Positions 18,299 to 25,902 of a stretch of DNA of 64,000 nucleotides are shown here, piece after piece; within the stretch, counting starts at the first letter, position 1, and each line of letters opens with the position of its first letter. A program made the translations under genes and the position numbers. Origin of the DNA: Bdellovibrionales bacterium (lineage in GTDB: Bacteria; Bdellovibrionota; Bdellovibrionia; Bdellovibrionales; JAKFYE01); NCBI GenBank assembly GCA_021731045.1, contig JAKFYE010000002.1, positions 38,041 to 102,040 on the forward strand. Direction: 5' to 3'. Under the pieces are notes generated by a model. It was not told the origin of the DNA, ran no database searches, and saw only the letters and a program-made list of their open reading frames with translations.

Positions 18299-19072
18299 AT
18301 GAGAGCTCCTTACATTCGAATCGTGACGTCTTTCTTCCTAGCCCTCTCGATGCCTTGCGTTGTGTTGGCAAATCCCCCAGAGGGTTTGGATAACTTTGCG
18401 ATCCACAATAAAGGTAAAACGAGCTCTTCGCTCTCTCCATTAGTGTCGTATGCAAAGTCGGCATGGATTTCTCCTTACTCGACACTCGAGGCCGTCGCGT
18501 CGACTCCTCTCGCGAAGAATTTATTAACTTACGGTGCAAAAGTAAATGTGGGCGGCGCGTACGGAGATCGCAGTTCTTATTTATTACGATACGATTGGAT
18601 TTTTACTCCAACGTCTTCTTTGAGTCTTAAATGGTCTCACGAAGATTGGAAATATATTTCAACTGCAAAAGATTCTTATGGAGTCGAATACAATTATTTT
18701 ATAGCCGTAGGAGACCGCAGCGGTTTATACGGATCAATTGGTGGCTATTATCGTTTTTTAAAACAAAGATGGAACAAGCCGTGGTGGTCTCCATTTAATT
18801 TTAATACCAAAGATCAAGAATATTATTTTACGGGAGCCCTGGGCTGGAAAGGCTCTTTAAGCGAAACAAGTTATTTCACGTTTGATATGAACGTACGAGA
18901 CACTTGGAGCTATTATAATTTTGATAACGTCGCTTTTGATTTTAATTTTTATCTCGGGACCGGAAAAAACTTTGTTTGGAGAATCAATGGTGGTGTTAGG
19001 ACTTCTGCAATATGGTCGGGTACAATGTACCCGTCTCAATACTATGGCGGATTGGGTTTCGTCGTATTTTAA
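18299..19072 (+). CDS. Outer-membrane beta-barrel-like protein
   Basis: A 257-residue exported protein of unknown family. From the ATG at 18299 (AGGG upstream) there is a good signal peptide ending near VLAN; a start at 18260 would add 13 residues that disrupt it. The mature protein is very rich in Tyr, Trp, Phe, Ser and Gly with alternating hydrophobic strands (SSYLLRYDWIF, SSLSLKWSHEDW, GLGFVVF), and ends with an aromatic residue, as outer-membrane barrels do. No transporter or enzyme signature is visible. It faces the next gene convergently with a 7-base gap. Confidence 0.65.
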   Translation: MRAPYIRIVTSFFLALSMPCVVLANPPEGLDNFAIHNKGKTSSSLSPLVSYAKSAWISPYSTLEAVASTPLAKNLLTYGAKVNVGGAYGDRSSYLLRYDWIFTPTSSLSLKWSHEDWKYISTAKDSYGVEYNYFIAVGDRSGLYGSIGGYYRFLKQRWNKPWWSPFNFNTKDQEYYFTGALGWKGSLSETSYFTFDMNVRDTWSYYNFDNVAFDFNFYLGTGKNFVWRINGGVRTSAIWSGTMYPSQYYGGLGFVVF

Positions 19073-19079
19073 TGAGTGA

Positions 19080-19910
19080 TTACGGAAATGCGACTTTTCG
19101 CGTGTCGAGAGAATTTCCATTTACGGTGACTTCGACGTAGTTTTGATGGTTCCCAGGATCAATCAAATCATTGGCTCCACCTGTTACAATATATTTTACG
19201 CCACCCAATTCTATTTCGTTATACCCATGATAATGACCGGCAAACATAATGTTGACGGAGTAACGACTGAGCATATCCTTAACTATAGCGGCTTCCTCTT
19301 CACTCGCAAGCTTGAAGACACTAGTGAAGTTTCCGTTCCAAATAGGATAGTGAGTCAGCACAATCTTATGGGTTTGGGTTGCCGCCTTTAAATCCTCTTC
19401 GAGCCAACTCAATTGTTTTTCACCAAACACACCATTTGCTGAATCTAAAACAGTAATATGCACGTTATCGGCATTGAACGAATACATGCTGCGACCTAAA
19501 AACTTTTTAAAATTCTTCCAGCCTTCAAAAAAAATATCATGGTTCCCGATCGCAGAGCGATACGCCATATTAAATTTTCCGAATAAAGCTTGGTAGGCTA
19601 AGTACTGTCCTTCTTCTCCGTTATCGGTATTGTCTCCGCAAGAAATTACGAATGCGTCGCCATTTGATTGAATGCGAGCAAGCATCGACTCCAAAACATT
19701 TCCGCCGGGACTTCCCATATGCGTATCCGAAAGCACTACAAATTTAAAATTATTTGTTCCCACCGGATCGATGTCTGCTACAGGCGCAATTTCCCCAGAA
19801 AAATTATCGTTAAATCGACCCGTCACTGGATCGGTTTCGAAGGTCGTGCAAGAAAGTAAAAAACCAACGCTAAAAAAAAGCAGAATGGTCGCAACTAATA
19901 CGTATCGCAT
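19080..19910 (-). CDS. Metallophosphoesterase lipoprotein
   Basis: A 276-residue calcineurin-like phosphoesterase anchored as a lipoprotein (lipobox LLSC near residue 20). All family motifs are present: SDTHMG (DxH), SCGDNTDNG (GDxxD-like), GNHD, VLTHYPIW, and AGHYHG (GHxH). These bind a dinuclear metal centre that cleaves phosphoesters. AAGGAC lies before the ATG. The substrate cannot be told; an extracytoplasmic phosphodiesterase or phosphatase is the likely role. It is monocistronic, convergent with the barrel protein gene. Confidence 0.88.
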   Translation of the reverse strand: MRYVLVATILLFFSVGFLLSCTTFETDPVTGRFNDNFSGEIAPVADIDPVGTNNFKFVVLSDTHMGSPGGNVLESMLARIQSNGDAFVISCGDNTDNGEEGQYLAYQALFGKFNMAYRSAIGNHDIFFEGWKNFKKFLGRSMYSFNADNVHITVLDSANGVFGEKQLSWLEEDLKAATQTHKIVLTHYPIWNGNFTSVFKLASEEEAAIVKDMLSRYSVNIMFAGHYHGYNEIELGGVKYIVTGGANDLIDPGNHQNYVEVTVNGNSLDTRKVAFP

Positions 19911-20183
19911 GAAAGTCCTTTTTTCGCAGATAAAGACAACTCACATTTACTAAAGTCGTATCAGGTTATTATATATTTGCAGCTTTTCAATAAACGTTGC
20001 GCTTCTGCTGAGCTTCCCCCTGCTTTCGTCCAGGCTCGCGTGAATGCGAGTCAAATTGAACACTCCTGCAGTTTTTTCGCTACACTTGAGAGAACTTTGA
20101 GCTCTTAGTCCTTCGTATATTGGATATGGATTGTGTTTACATATGGTCCATTCATTGCTTTAAATGAAGGCACGAGGTCCACA

Positions 20184-21092
20184 ATGTTTTTACAAAGAAC
20201 GATTCGCAATCGAACCCAAGTTCACGGTGTTGGCCTTCATACGGGAAAACCTGCAAGTTTAACGTTTTGCCCAGCCCCCCCCTCTTCGGGAATTCACTTT
20301 GTTCGCCACGATTTGCCTCAGAGTCCGTCTTTATACGTACATGTGAAAAATGTGACTTCGACAAACAATGCCACAACTTTAGGAAACTCGGCTTTTTCGA
20401 TTTCGACCGTTGAGCATTGTCTCTCTGCTATGTCGGCACTGCGAATCGACAATTTATCTATCGAATTAGATGGACCCGAAATTCCGATCGTAGATGGGAG
20501 CGCAAAGCCCTACCTCGAAGCTTTGTTAAAAGTCGGGTTAGCCGATCAAGATGAGCCGCGAAAGTATGCTTACGTCACTAAGCCTATTTATTTTGGAGAC
20601 GATGATAAGTACGCGTTCGTACAACCTTACAATGGGCTTCGCATCACCTGCACCATTGAGTTTCCGCATGCTAAAATTGGCCGACAAACTATGGACGTTG
20701 ATGTCAATATGCACACATTTAAAAATGATATTTCAGGTGCACGCACGTTTGGATTTCTTAAGGATGTTGAATTTTTGCATTCTAAAGGTTTAGCACTTGG
20801 AGGAAGTTTGCAGAACGCGATTGTTCTCGATCATGATAATGTCATGAACCCTGAAGGCTTACGTTTTGCCGATGAGTTTGTTCGACATAAAGTATTAGAT
20901 GCACTCGGAGATTTAACAACTTTAGGTGTTCCACTACTTGGCCATTTAACTTTATTTCGACCAGGGCATGACATTATGAACAAACTTATAAATAAAATTT
21001 TAGACACGCCCAACTCGTGTCGCATAATGGAGCTCGCCGCTCCGATCGATGAGTCAGACCCTCGCAACGATTTTCGCTGGATGACCGAATAA
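20184..21092 (+). CDS. lpxC: UDP-3-O-acyl-N-acetylglucosamine deacetylase
   Basis: Zinc-dependent deacetylase catalysing the committed step of lipid A synthesis. The ATG at 20184 is preceded by GAGG and gives 302 residues beginning MFLQRTIRNR; the frame is open to 20133, but the family starts at the QRTI segment. Zinc and catalytic signatures include VHGVGLHTG, TVEHCLSA (H78), the second-domain ARTFGF, and HKVLDALGDL near the end. With kdsA and the Lpt permease in the same window it confirms an LPS-bearing outer membrane. Confidence 0.95.
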   Translation: MFLQRTIRNRTQVHGVGLHTGKPASLTFCPAPPSSGIHFVRHDLPQSPSLYVHVKNVTSTNNATTLGNSAFSISTVEHCLSAMSALRIDNLSIELDGPEIPIVDGSAKPYLEALLKVGLADQDEPRKYAYVTKPIYFGDDDKYAFVQPYNGLRITCTIEFPHAKIGRQTMDVDVNMHTFKNDISGARTFGFLKDVEFLHSKGLALGGSLQNAIVLDHDNVMNPEGLRFADEFVRHKVLDALGDLTTLGVPLLGHLTLFRPGHDIMNKLINKILDTPNSCRIMELAAPIDESDPRNDFRWMTE

Positions 21093-21165
21093 ATATATTC
21101 TGTTGGCGACAGGCCTTTTGTCGGGAATTGCTTGTGTCTGTCTCAAAATATACCGAAACATAGTC

Positions 21166-21447
21166 GTGCGCCTTTATCCGATTTATAAAATTCTAATTTT
21201 TACTTTTTTGGTCAGTCTTGTATCGGCTTGCGCCTCAACGAGCGATCGCGACCCAAGCAGTGATTCGGGCGAATACTCTTCAAACGCTCATCCGTCTGCC
21301 TACGGAATGGACGGATTTTTTCTTAAAAAGCAAAGCCCCGAACATGAAACCTCAGGACAAGCTCTCGATTTTTTCTATAAACATTGCAACGGAAGCTCGA
21401 ATCGCGCCTGGTATTCAAAAACCGCTTATGAGTGTGAAGGTCGGTAA
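21166..21447 (+). CDS. Small lipoprotein of unknown function
   Basis: A 93-residue lipoprotein from GTG at 21166: a basic start, a hydrophobic core and the lipobox VSAC, then a Ser/Asp-rich linker. A C-terminal part (QALDFFYKHCNGSSNRAWYSKTAYEC) holds two cysteines that could be disulfide-bonded. An upstream TTG at 21103 is in frame but would add 21 residues before the signal. The gene starts 73 bases after lpxC and may be read from it. I do not recognise a family. Confidence 0.6.
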   Translation: MRLYPIYKILIFTFLVSLVSACASTSDRDPSSDSGEYSSNAHPSAYGMDGFFLKKQSPEHETSGQALDFFYKHCNGSSNRAWYSKTAYECEGR

Positions 21448-21528
21448 AGCTCCGTCCCTATTTTCATATTCACTCTAGCGAAAACGCCATCTTTAAAGTT
21501 CAAGAACATGATGGTTGGAGAAGAGGCT

Positions 21529-22929
21529 TTAAAGTGTAATGGCACTAAAGTAAGTTTTTATTTCCATTAAAAGAGATTTTAAAGTTAAACCATCTTTCAC
21601 ATTCTGCCAGGTAATGGAGTCGTCATTTAAGAGTTTAGCAATGTCGGATGGTTTAATCGCACACCATTGCGGATTTAAAATGTTGTGGTCCATAAGTGCG
21701 GCTTGCAGGGCTCCTATCCCTTTGCATAAATCTTGAACAGACGCGTGGGCCGACATATTCCCTCCCGTTTTGAAGGTACAGGATAAATTATTAATGCGGG
21801 TTGCGAAGATGGTGGCGTCGATTTCAATTTGTTTTGGATCAGGCGTTCCGATCAAGGTTACCGGCTCTCCCCAAATAGTTATAAAAACCAAAGCTTGCGC
21901 TAAGGAATTGGCCTCAATTTCCCGCCATTGATAGTTTTGGACACCGTAAGTTTTTAGACGATAGCCGATGACATTCAGAGATGATGAAGGATTTATTTTT
22001 AAGGTTTTTTCGAAACTATCAAACAATCCGTCAGAGTCTTTGTAGCGAACGGTTTGGTTTTTTATATTTGATGAATATGAAATTTCAAAGCTCGTCATGC
22101 GCTGTTGAACCGAATCCATCGCGGCACTAAGGATTAAATGTCCTGTTCCTACAACTTCATTGACCTTCGCGTTCGAGGATGCAAACTCTTCAAAATTCCA
22201 TAAATCTGATTGGCCTCCAGCAAGAACCTCTTCAATAACGTTTTTGATTTCAACACCGGGCACGACAATCGTGTAATCACCATTGAGAATTGTCCCTGGG
22301 CTGATTTCATCTATTTTATCCTGACCGGGCTTATAAATTTGGTAGGAGAGCAATCCTAAAAGCTTCGCGCCCGAGGGCAAGTCTTCAAAGACCGGACCTC
22401 CGCTCATACCAAACTCTGCTAACGTATTTTTAGACATGAGGTAACTGCTATACCCAAATGAAATAAGAGTACTCATCGTGATCTGCATCCACGTTCCCAC
22501 GTTAGATTCTTGAAGGGACTGAGAATTAGCAGGGTAACCTATCAAGACATACTTACTAGAACCGTTGTAGGGTGTGATAAGGTTTTGAAGGTCAGAAATA
22601 CGAAGATCATTCAAAGTTTGAATCGGTACGTTTTTGAGTTTAAGAATAGCAAATCGACGTGCCCAGTCCGACATAATGTAGTCAGCAGCAAATAATCCAC
22701 CGTCAAATTTTACGGCATGCTTAGACATTTTAGAGTTGTCACGAATCAAAACATGATCAGAGGTCAAAACATAGAGTTCGTTATTAAATCGAAAAATAAT
22801 TCCGGAGCCAAACATGGAGGGCGGAGCCGACGCAATTCCTGAGGATATCTTCGCTACCGGGTAACTGTCGATGGATCCCCAACATATTGAACAAACTAGA
22901 AAGAAGAGGACGAAGATTAAACTTTTCAT
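21529..22929 (-). CDS. Secreted trypsin-like protein, possibly inactive
   Basis: A 466-residue exported protein. After a signal peptide, residues about 30-240 look like an S1-type serine protease fold. A histidine lies in LTSDHVLI and the serine in GMSGGPVF (GxSGGP). The catalytic aspartate, usually in a D-L-A-x-L-K context, falls at RRFAILKL, where it is replaced; another aspartate lies four residues earlier. The C-terminal 220 residues are unassigned and contain two or three cysteines. AGGAG precedes the ATG. The gene borders an accessory region. It could be an active but divergent protease or a pseudo-enzyme. Confidence 0.7.
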   Translation of the reverse strand: MKSLIFVLFFLVCSICWGSIDSYPVAKISSGIASAPPSMFGSGIIFRFNNELYVLTSDHVLIRDNSKMSKHAVKFDGGLFAADYIMSDWARRFAILKLKNVPIQTLNDLRISDLQNLITPYNGSSKYVLIGYPANSQSLQESNVGTWMQITMSTLISFGYSSYLMSKNTLAEFGMSGGPVFEDLPSGAKLLGLLSYQIYKPGQDKIDEISPGTILNGDYTIVVPGVEIKNVIEEVLAGGQSDLWNFEEFASSNAKVNEVVGTGHLILSAAMDSVQQRMTSFEISYSSNIKNQTVRYKDSDGLFDSFEKTLKINPSSSLNVIGYRLKTYGVQNYQWREIEANSLAQALVFITIWGEPVTLIGTPDPKQIEIDATIFATRINNLSCTFKTGGNMSAHASVQDLCKGIGALQAALMDHNILNPQWCAIKPSDIAKLLNDDSITWQNVKDGLTLKSLLMEIKTYFSAITL

Positions 22930-22946
22930 ATTGTATTAACTCCTAG

Positions 22947-23150
22947 AGCCACGGAGCCGATTTTTCAAATGCTTTTACAGCTCTTGCCGCAGATAACCTA
23001 AACGAAGCTGGGCATTTTGAACTTTGGTCTATAAACGAGAGAGGGGAACGTCAATGCTCTCTTGTGATTAAACTTATTTTTGAAAAGTACTTGGGTGCAA
23101 AAGGTACGGACATCTTTTTTGCGACCGAACGTGTCGACAGAATTGGGTAA
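22947..23150 (+). pseudogene. Possible type IV pilin-like gene remnant
   Basis: An open frame without start codon runs from a stop at 22944 to TAA at 23148. Its translation has the look of a pilin C-terminal region: FTALAADNL, then an FELWSINE segment, comparable to the 'TA.A.GNLD.D...D.W.I.' pattern in type IV pilins, followed by a cysteine. There is no ATG or ribosome site, and the upstream coding part is absent, so this would be a decayed fragment. The assignment is by eye and weak. Confidence 0.3.
23097..23122 (+). repeat. GCAAAAGGTACGG hairpin element, copy 1
   Basis: The 13-mer GCAAAAGGTACGG starts at 23097 and is followed by an imperfect matching arm ending TTTTTTGC at 23122, giving a hairpin with a T run. 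The same 13-mer or a close variant occurs at 47094, 48854, 49820 (reverse) and 51570. It may act as a transcription terminator. Confidence 0.5.
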
Positions 23151-23188
23151 CTCGCGCTTGAATCTTTGTGTTTGTTTGAAGATTAAAA

Positions 23189-23560
23189 AGTTCTAGTGCT
23201 GGGAAAACATGTGTAGTTTTTAGTTAGTTTTTTATCAAAGGCGGCATTCTCCTTTTCGCCACGAAATACATCTGCGGAATATCGTTTGGTTTTTCTATGT
23301 GAGAGATTAGACGAACTGGCGTGACCCTTTAATGGGTCTTTTAGCCAGTTCTGTGCCTGATGTTTGAAATTTATCTGTCGTAGTTATACTAGAGTTTTCT
23401 ATTACGGCCGACGTTAAGCGGGAAAAATATTTTACATTGAATTTGGCGTGGCGTCTTCAAGGGGGCGTTGGAGCCCCAACAGACGCTGCTGGGATTTTAC
23501 GGTAAAATATTTATTCGATGAGTATGCGTGTTTGGTGACGGAGGGTTAGAGAAGTGGGTT
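23189..23560 (+). ncRNA. Structured HNH-associated repeat element, copy A
   Basis: This non-coding stretch recurs at 63648-63900. Three paired features are visible. Stem 1: GAACTGGC (23313-23320) with GCCAGTTC (23344-23351), enclosing GACCC (23323-23327) with GGGTC (23334-23338). Stem 2: an 11-bp AT helix, 23425-23435 with 23502-23512. Nested inside it, GCGTC (23451-23455) pairs with GACGC (23482-23486). The 27 bases at 23456-23482 at the tip are identical in both copies, while the flanking stems vary in a paired manner. That pattern indicates a conserved fold. Orientation is taken from the HNH gene downstream. No known RNA family is claimed. Confidence 0.65.
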
Positions 23561-23622
23561 GTGTTTTTATTTTTGAGATTTAAAGTTTTTAGTAAATCGA
23601 GGCAAGAGACTTTCGTAGAATT

Positions 23623-23640
23623 AGTTCCAGCGCTGGAACT
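23623..23640. repeat. Perfect 18-bp palindrome AGTTCCAGCGCTGGAACT
   Basis: An exact palindrome in the HNH leader. The identical 18-mer occurs at 49858-49875. The shorter core GTTCCAGCGCTGG also lies inside the HNH gene at 24641, and degenerate forms occur at 23190 and 63649. It could be a protein-binding or insertion site of this repeat family. Confidence 0.6.
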
Positions 23641-23919
23641 TTTTTGATATTCTGAGATTTGAGAAATTTGATTGGTTGAAATAATATTTTTATTTTCTTA
23701 GTAATTATTTGTTGACAGGCTTTTTCAATTTTTCAGAGAAGAATCTTGGTTTTCTTGCGAATGTCGTTAAAGTGTTTTTGTTGCTTCATAAATGGGTTAC
23801 GTTTGGTTTATTTTTACTATTTAAGATGCGTCTTTCATTCAATGTTTATTCTTTGTGGGGTTTATATTAGCACTTAATTTTTTGATTTTTAAACATGGTG
23901 TAGAGTCTTTTTGTTTTAG

Positions 23920-23948
23920 AAAGCTTAGGTGTCTTCTGAGCTTTTTTT
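23920..23948 (+). terminator. Intrinsic terminator immediately upstream of the HNH gene
   Basis: AAAGCTTAG (23920-23928) pairs with CTGAGCTTT (23936-23944), a 9-bp stem with one G-U pair and a 7-nt loop, followed by an unbroken T run ending at 23948. It stands only 6 bases before the AAGGAG ribosome site of the HNH gene. It can therefore end an upstream transcript (the structured element) or act as an attenuator controlling HNH expression. Confidence 0.8.
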
Positions 23949-23968
23949 GACTTTAAGGAGAATATTTC

Positions 23969-24922
23969 ATGAAAGATCAAACTGAGATTTTACGACTTAA
24001 GGAACTTTGTAATACCGAATTGTTTAAAGAAGCTAAAGATTCTGTTCAAGCTGAGACCAACGCCACACTTAGAGTTTTATATATTCTTAAAGAAATTGAA
24101 CGACGTAGGGCTTTTGCGGAGAAGAATTATCCAAGTCTTTATGAGTTTTGCATAGAGTACTTAGGTTACAAAAAGGGTGCTGCTTATCGACGTATCGCAG
24201 CGCTTAAAGCCCTAAAGGATCTTCCTGAGATTGAAGACAAGATTAAATCTGGCCGTCTTGATCTTATGACCTTAACTCAGGCGCAAAGTTATTTTTCGCA
24301 AAAACAAAGACATCATGAACCTTTAGCAAAAGAGCAGAAGCTTGAGATTTTAAATACTTTAGAAAATAAGTCCTCTCGTGAGAGTGAAGAGTTCTTTTTA
24401 AAACTTTCGCCTCAAGAGATTCCTCAAGAAAAATTAAGACCCATTAATTCGGAGACCTTTGAACTTAGGATTGCTCTTCCTAAAGTTGTTCAACAAAAGA
24501 TTGAAAAACTTAAAATGCTAATGGGCGCTAACAAATCTCATCTTGAAACTATTGACGCTCTAAACGAGGCATTAGATATCGCCATTCAAAGCTATGAGAA
24601 AAAATATAAAGCTTCCGAGTTAAAAGTATCGGCCACAAAAGTTCCAGCGCTGGGAAAAATATTAAAAACTCATTCTCAATATATTTCTGTTCATACTAAA
24701 CGGCGGATTTGGAGGAGAGATCAAGGGCAATGCTCATTTATTGATCCTTTAAATAATCACCAGTGTGGCTCTCGATTTAGGCTTGAGATTGACCACATTA
24801 CGCCCAAAGCTTTGGGTGGGACTAATGATTTCACAAATTTACGACTTGTCTGTCGCGCGCACAATCAATTTGCCGCCATCAAAGAGTTTGGGATGCAGAA
24901 AATGGAGAGGTTTATCAATTAA
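23969..24922 (+). CDS. HNH endonuclease family protein
   Basis: A 317-residue protein. The N-terminal 120 residues are helical, with the segment GYKKGAAYRRIAALKAL typical of a widespread HNH-endonuclease family found in delta-type proteobacteria. A charged linker follows, and the C-terminal HNH domain (about 245-310) has RRIWRRDQGQC, a second cysteine at HQCG, the DH pair in LEIDHITP, and NLRLVCRAHN. AAGGAG lies before the ATG. The domain looks intact, so a DNA-nicking or cutting activity is likely; the target is unknown. About 820 bases upstream are non-coding and structured, ending in a terminator. No split RuvC domain is present, so it is not IscB/HEARO type. Confidence 0.85.
   Translation: MKDQTEILRLKELCNTELFKEAKDSVQAETNATLRVLYILKEIERRRAFAEKNYPSLYEFCIEYLGYKKGAAYRRIAALKALKDLPEIEDKIKSGRLDLMTLTQAQSYFSQKQRHHEPLAKEQKLEILNTLENKSSRESEEFFLKLSPQEIPQEKLRPINSETFELRIALPKVVQQKIEKLKMLMGANKSHLETIDALNEALDIAIQSYEKKYKASELKVSATKVPALGKILKTHSQYISVHTKRRIWRRDQGQCSFIDPLNNHQCGSRFRLEIDHITPKALGGTNDFTNLRLVCRAHNQFAAIKEFGMQKMERFIN
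24640..24655 (+). repeat. TTCCAGCGCTGG motif inside the HNH coding sequence
   Basis: Positions 24641-24655 (GTTCCAGCGCTGGGA) repeat the core of the dispersed palindrome at 23623 and 49858, and most closely the degenerate forms at 23190 and 63649 (TTCTAGYGYTGGGAAA). It is read in frame as KVPALGK in the linker before the HNH domain. Confidence 0.5.
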
Positions 24923-25023
24923 CATGATTACAAAAAATGTAAATTTATAAACTCAATTTTTTATCAATGAGCGAATCATGAACTCAGTGGGATTCGTGAC
25001 ACATAATGAATAAGAAATTAGTG

Positions 25024-25395
25024 TTATTGTTCAATCTTGAAGTTTGGATTTTCAATTATACCTAAGATACTTCCAAATGGATCACGGACCGTCGCGACTT
25101 TAATATCCCCACCAACATTTTGAATATCAGAATTTATTGAAGCTTCGAGTTTTAAGCAATTTTGTAAGGCAGCTTTAATGTCTGAAACTCCCCAATAAGC
25201 TTGAACGTTTGTTCCCAAAATAAATTTCTCTTCCGATGGATTGAGCCCAAATTCAAAACCACCAACATTGAAACCCACATAAAACGACTCGTCGAAATAT
25301 GGCTCTTTATTAAACAATTTTGAATACCATTGTTTCGCACTATTAAGGTCTTTAGGATTGACCAAATAAATAACGGTTCTTAAGCCTTGAAACAT
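25024..25395 (-). CDS. VOC (glyoxalase/bleomycin-resistance fold) protein
   Basis: A 123-residue protein with the vicinal-oxygen-chelate fold. The starting strand RTVIYLVNPKDLNSAKQWYSKLF and the closing TVRDPFGSILGIIENP are standard for this superfamily. Members can be glyoxalases, dioxygenases or antibiotic-binding proteins; metal ligands are not obvious enough to choose. It directly follows the HhH protein gene with no gap (stop at 25396, start at 25395), so the two are co-transcribed. Confidence 0.8.
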   Translation of the reverse strand: MFQGLRTVIYLVNPKDLNSAKQWYSKLFNKEPYFDESFYVGFNVGGFEFGLNPSEEKFILGTNVQAYWGVSDIKAALQNCLKLEASINSDIQNVGGDIKVATVRDPFGSILGIIENPNFKIEQ

Positions 25396-25671
25396 TCAAA
25401 TCTCCCCTTGCTTTCGAAGTTGACTCCAATACCACCATTGTCTCTTTTTAGGGGGAAGCTTGGGATTTTTGGCCTGGGCAACTGCTGCTGAGAAAACATC
25501 CAGAGCACAAATGTCGTGTTGTCTGTTTGTCCTTTTGCAAAGTTGATCATACAGTTCTTGTGGCTTGCATCCGGCAAGTTGCCTCACTGTCTTAATCCCA
25601 AGTACTTCAAAATCTTTTAATGTTGCTAGGCCAACCCCCGTTAAATCTGACAGGTCTCTTGTATCTTTCAT
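25396..25671 (-). CDS. Helix-hairpin-helix (Cdd1-like 'pathogenicity locus') protein
   Basis: A 91-residue protein. The LTGVGLATLKDFEVLGIKTV segment is a helix-hairpin-helix motif, and the remainder (ELYDQLCKRTNRQHDICALDVF, then WWYWSQLRKQ) matches the small Cdd1 family sometimes annotated as 'pathogenicity locus'. The HhH motif suggests non-specific DNA binding; the cellular role is not known. It is first of a two-gene unit with the VOC protein. Confidence 0.78.
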   Translation of the reverse strand: MKDTRDLSDLTGVGLATLKDFEVLGIKTVRQLAGCKPQELYDQLCKRTNRQHDICALDVFSAAVAQAKNPKLPPKKRQWWYWSQLRKQGEI

Positions 25672-25818
25672 ATCAATTGGATTACTTTGATTCTCATAGT
25701 TTGTCTATTTGAGTAATATTATTAATCCAAATATTGATCTAAAAGGTCCAACTTTATGATCAATCTATATTATAACTCGAGTTTCGGAAGTTTAATTTTT
25801 TAGATGGGCTCTGTCGGT

Positions 25819-25824
25819 TATAAT
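25819..25824 (+). promoter_or_regulatory. TATAAT -10 box upstream of the 43-residue ORF
   Basis: A consensus TATAAT is placed about 80 bases upstream of the small ORF at 25903. No clear -35 hexamer is seen at standard spacing (the region is T-rich), so this is a tentative promoter. Confidence 0.3.
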
Positions 25825-25840
25825 CTCGGCCTCTAACTTG

Positions 25841-25868
25841 AAAAGAAAAAGGCCGCGGTTACGCGGCC
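25841..25868 (-). terminator. GC hairpin with U run on the minus strand
   Basis: GGCCGCG/CGCGGCC (25851-25857 and 25862-25868, 4-nt loop) is followed on the minus strand by TTTTTCTTTT. This is a good intrinsic terminator for leftward transcription. It could end read-through from ruvB or a transcript antisense to the small ORF at 25903. Confidence 0.6.
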
Positions 25869-25882
25869 CGAAGCTTTAGTCC

Positions 25883-25898
25883 CCTCCTGAGAAGGAGG
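25883..25898 (+). promoter_or_regulatory. Hairpin sequestering a Shine-Dalgarno sequence
   Basis: CCTCCT (25883-25888) pairs exactly with AGGAGG (25893-25898) across a GAGA tetraloop. The AGGAGG is the ribosome binding site of the ORF that starts at 25903, so translation would be blocked when the hairpin forms. Confidence 0.5.
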
Positions 25899-25902
25899 TT
25901 TT

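Noticed and set aside
23189..23948. Retron msr-msd locus
   Set aside because: No reverse transcriptase gene is found in the vicinity, and the neighbouring ORF is an HNH protein.
23969..24922. HEARO/IscB-type system (RNA-guided HNH)
   Set aside because: The protein has no split RuvC domain or bridge helix, and its N-terminus is the helical AYRRIAALK type. The upstream RNA has not been matched to the HEARO/omega-RNA structure. A similar arrangement is only an analogy.
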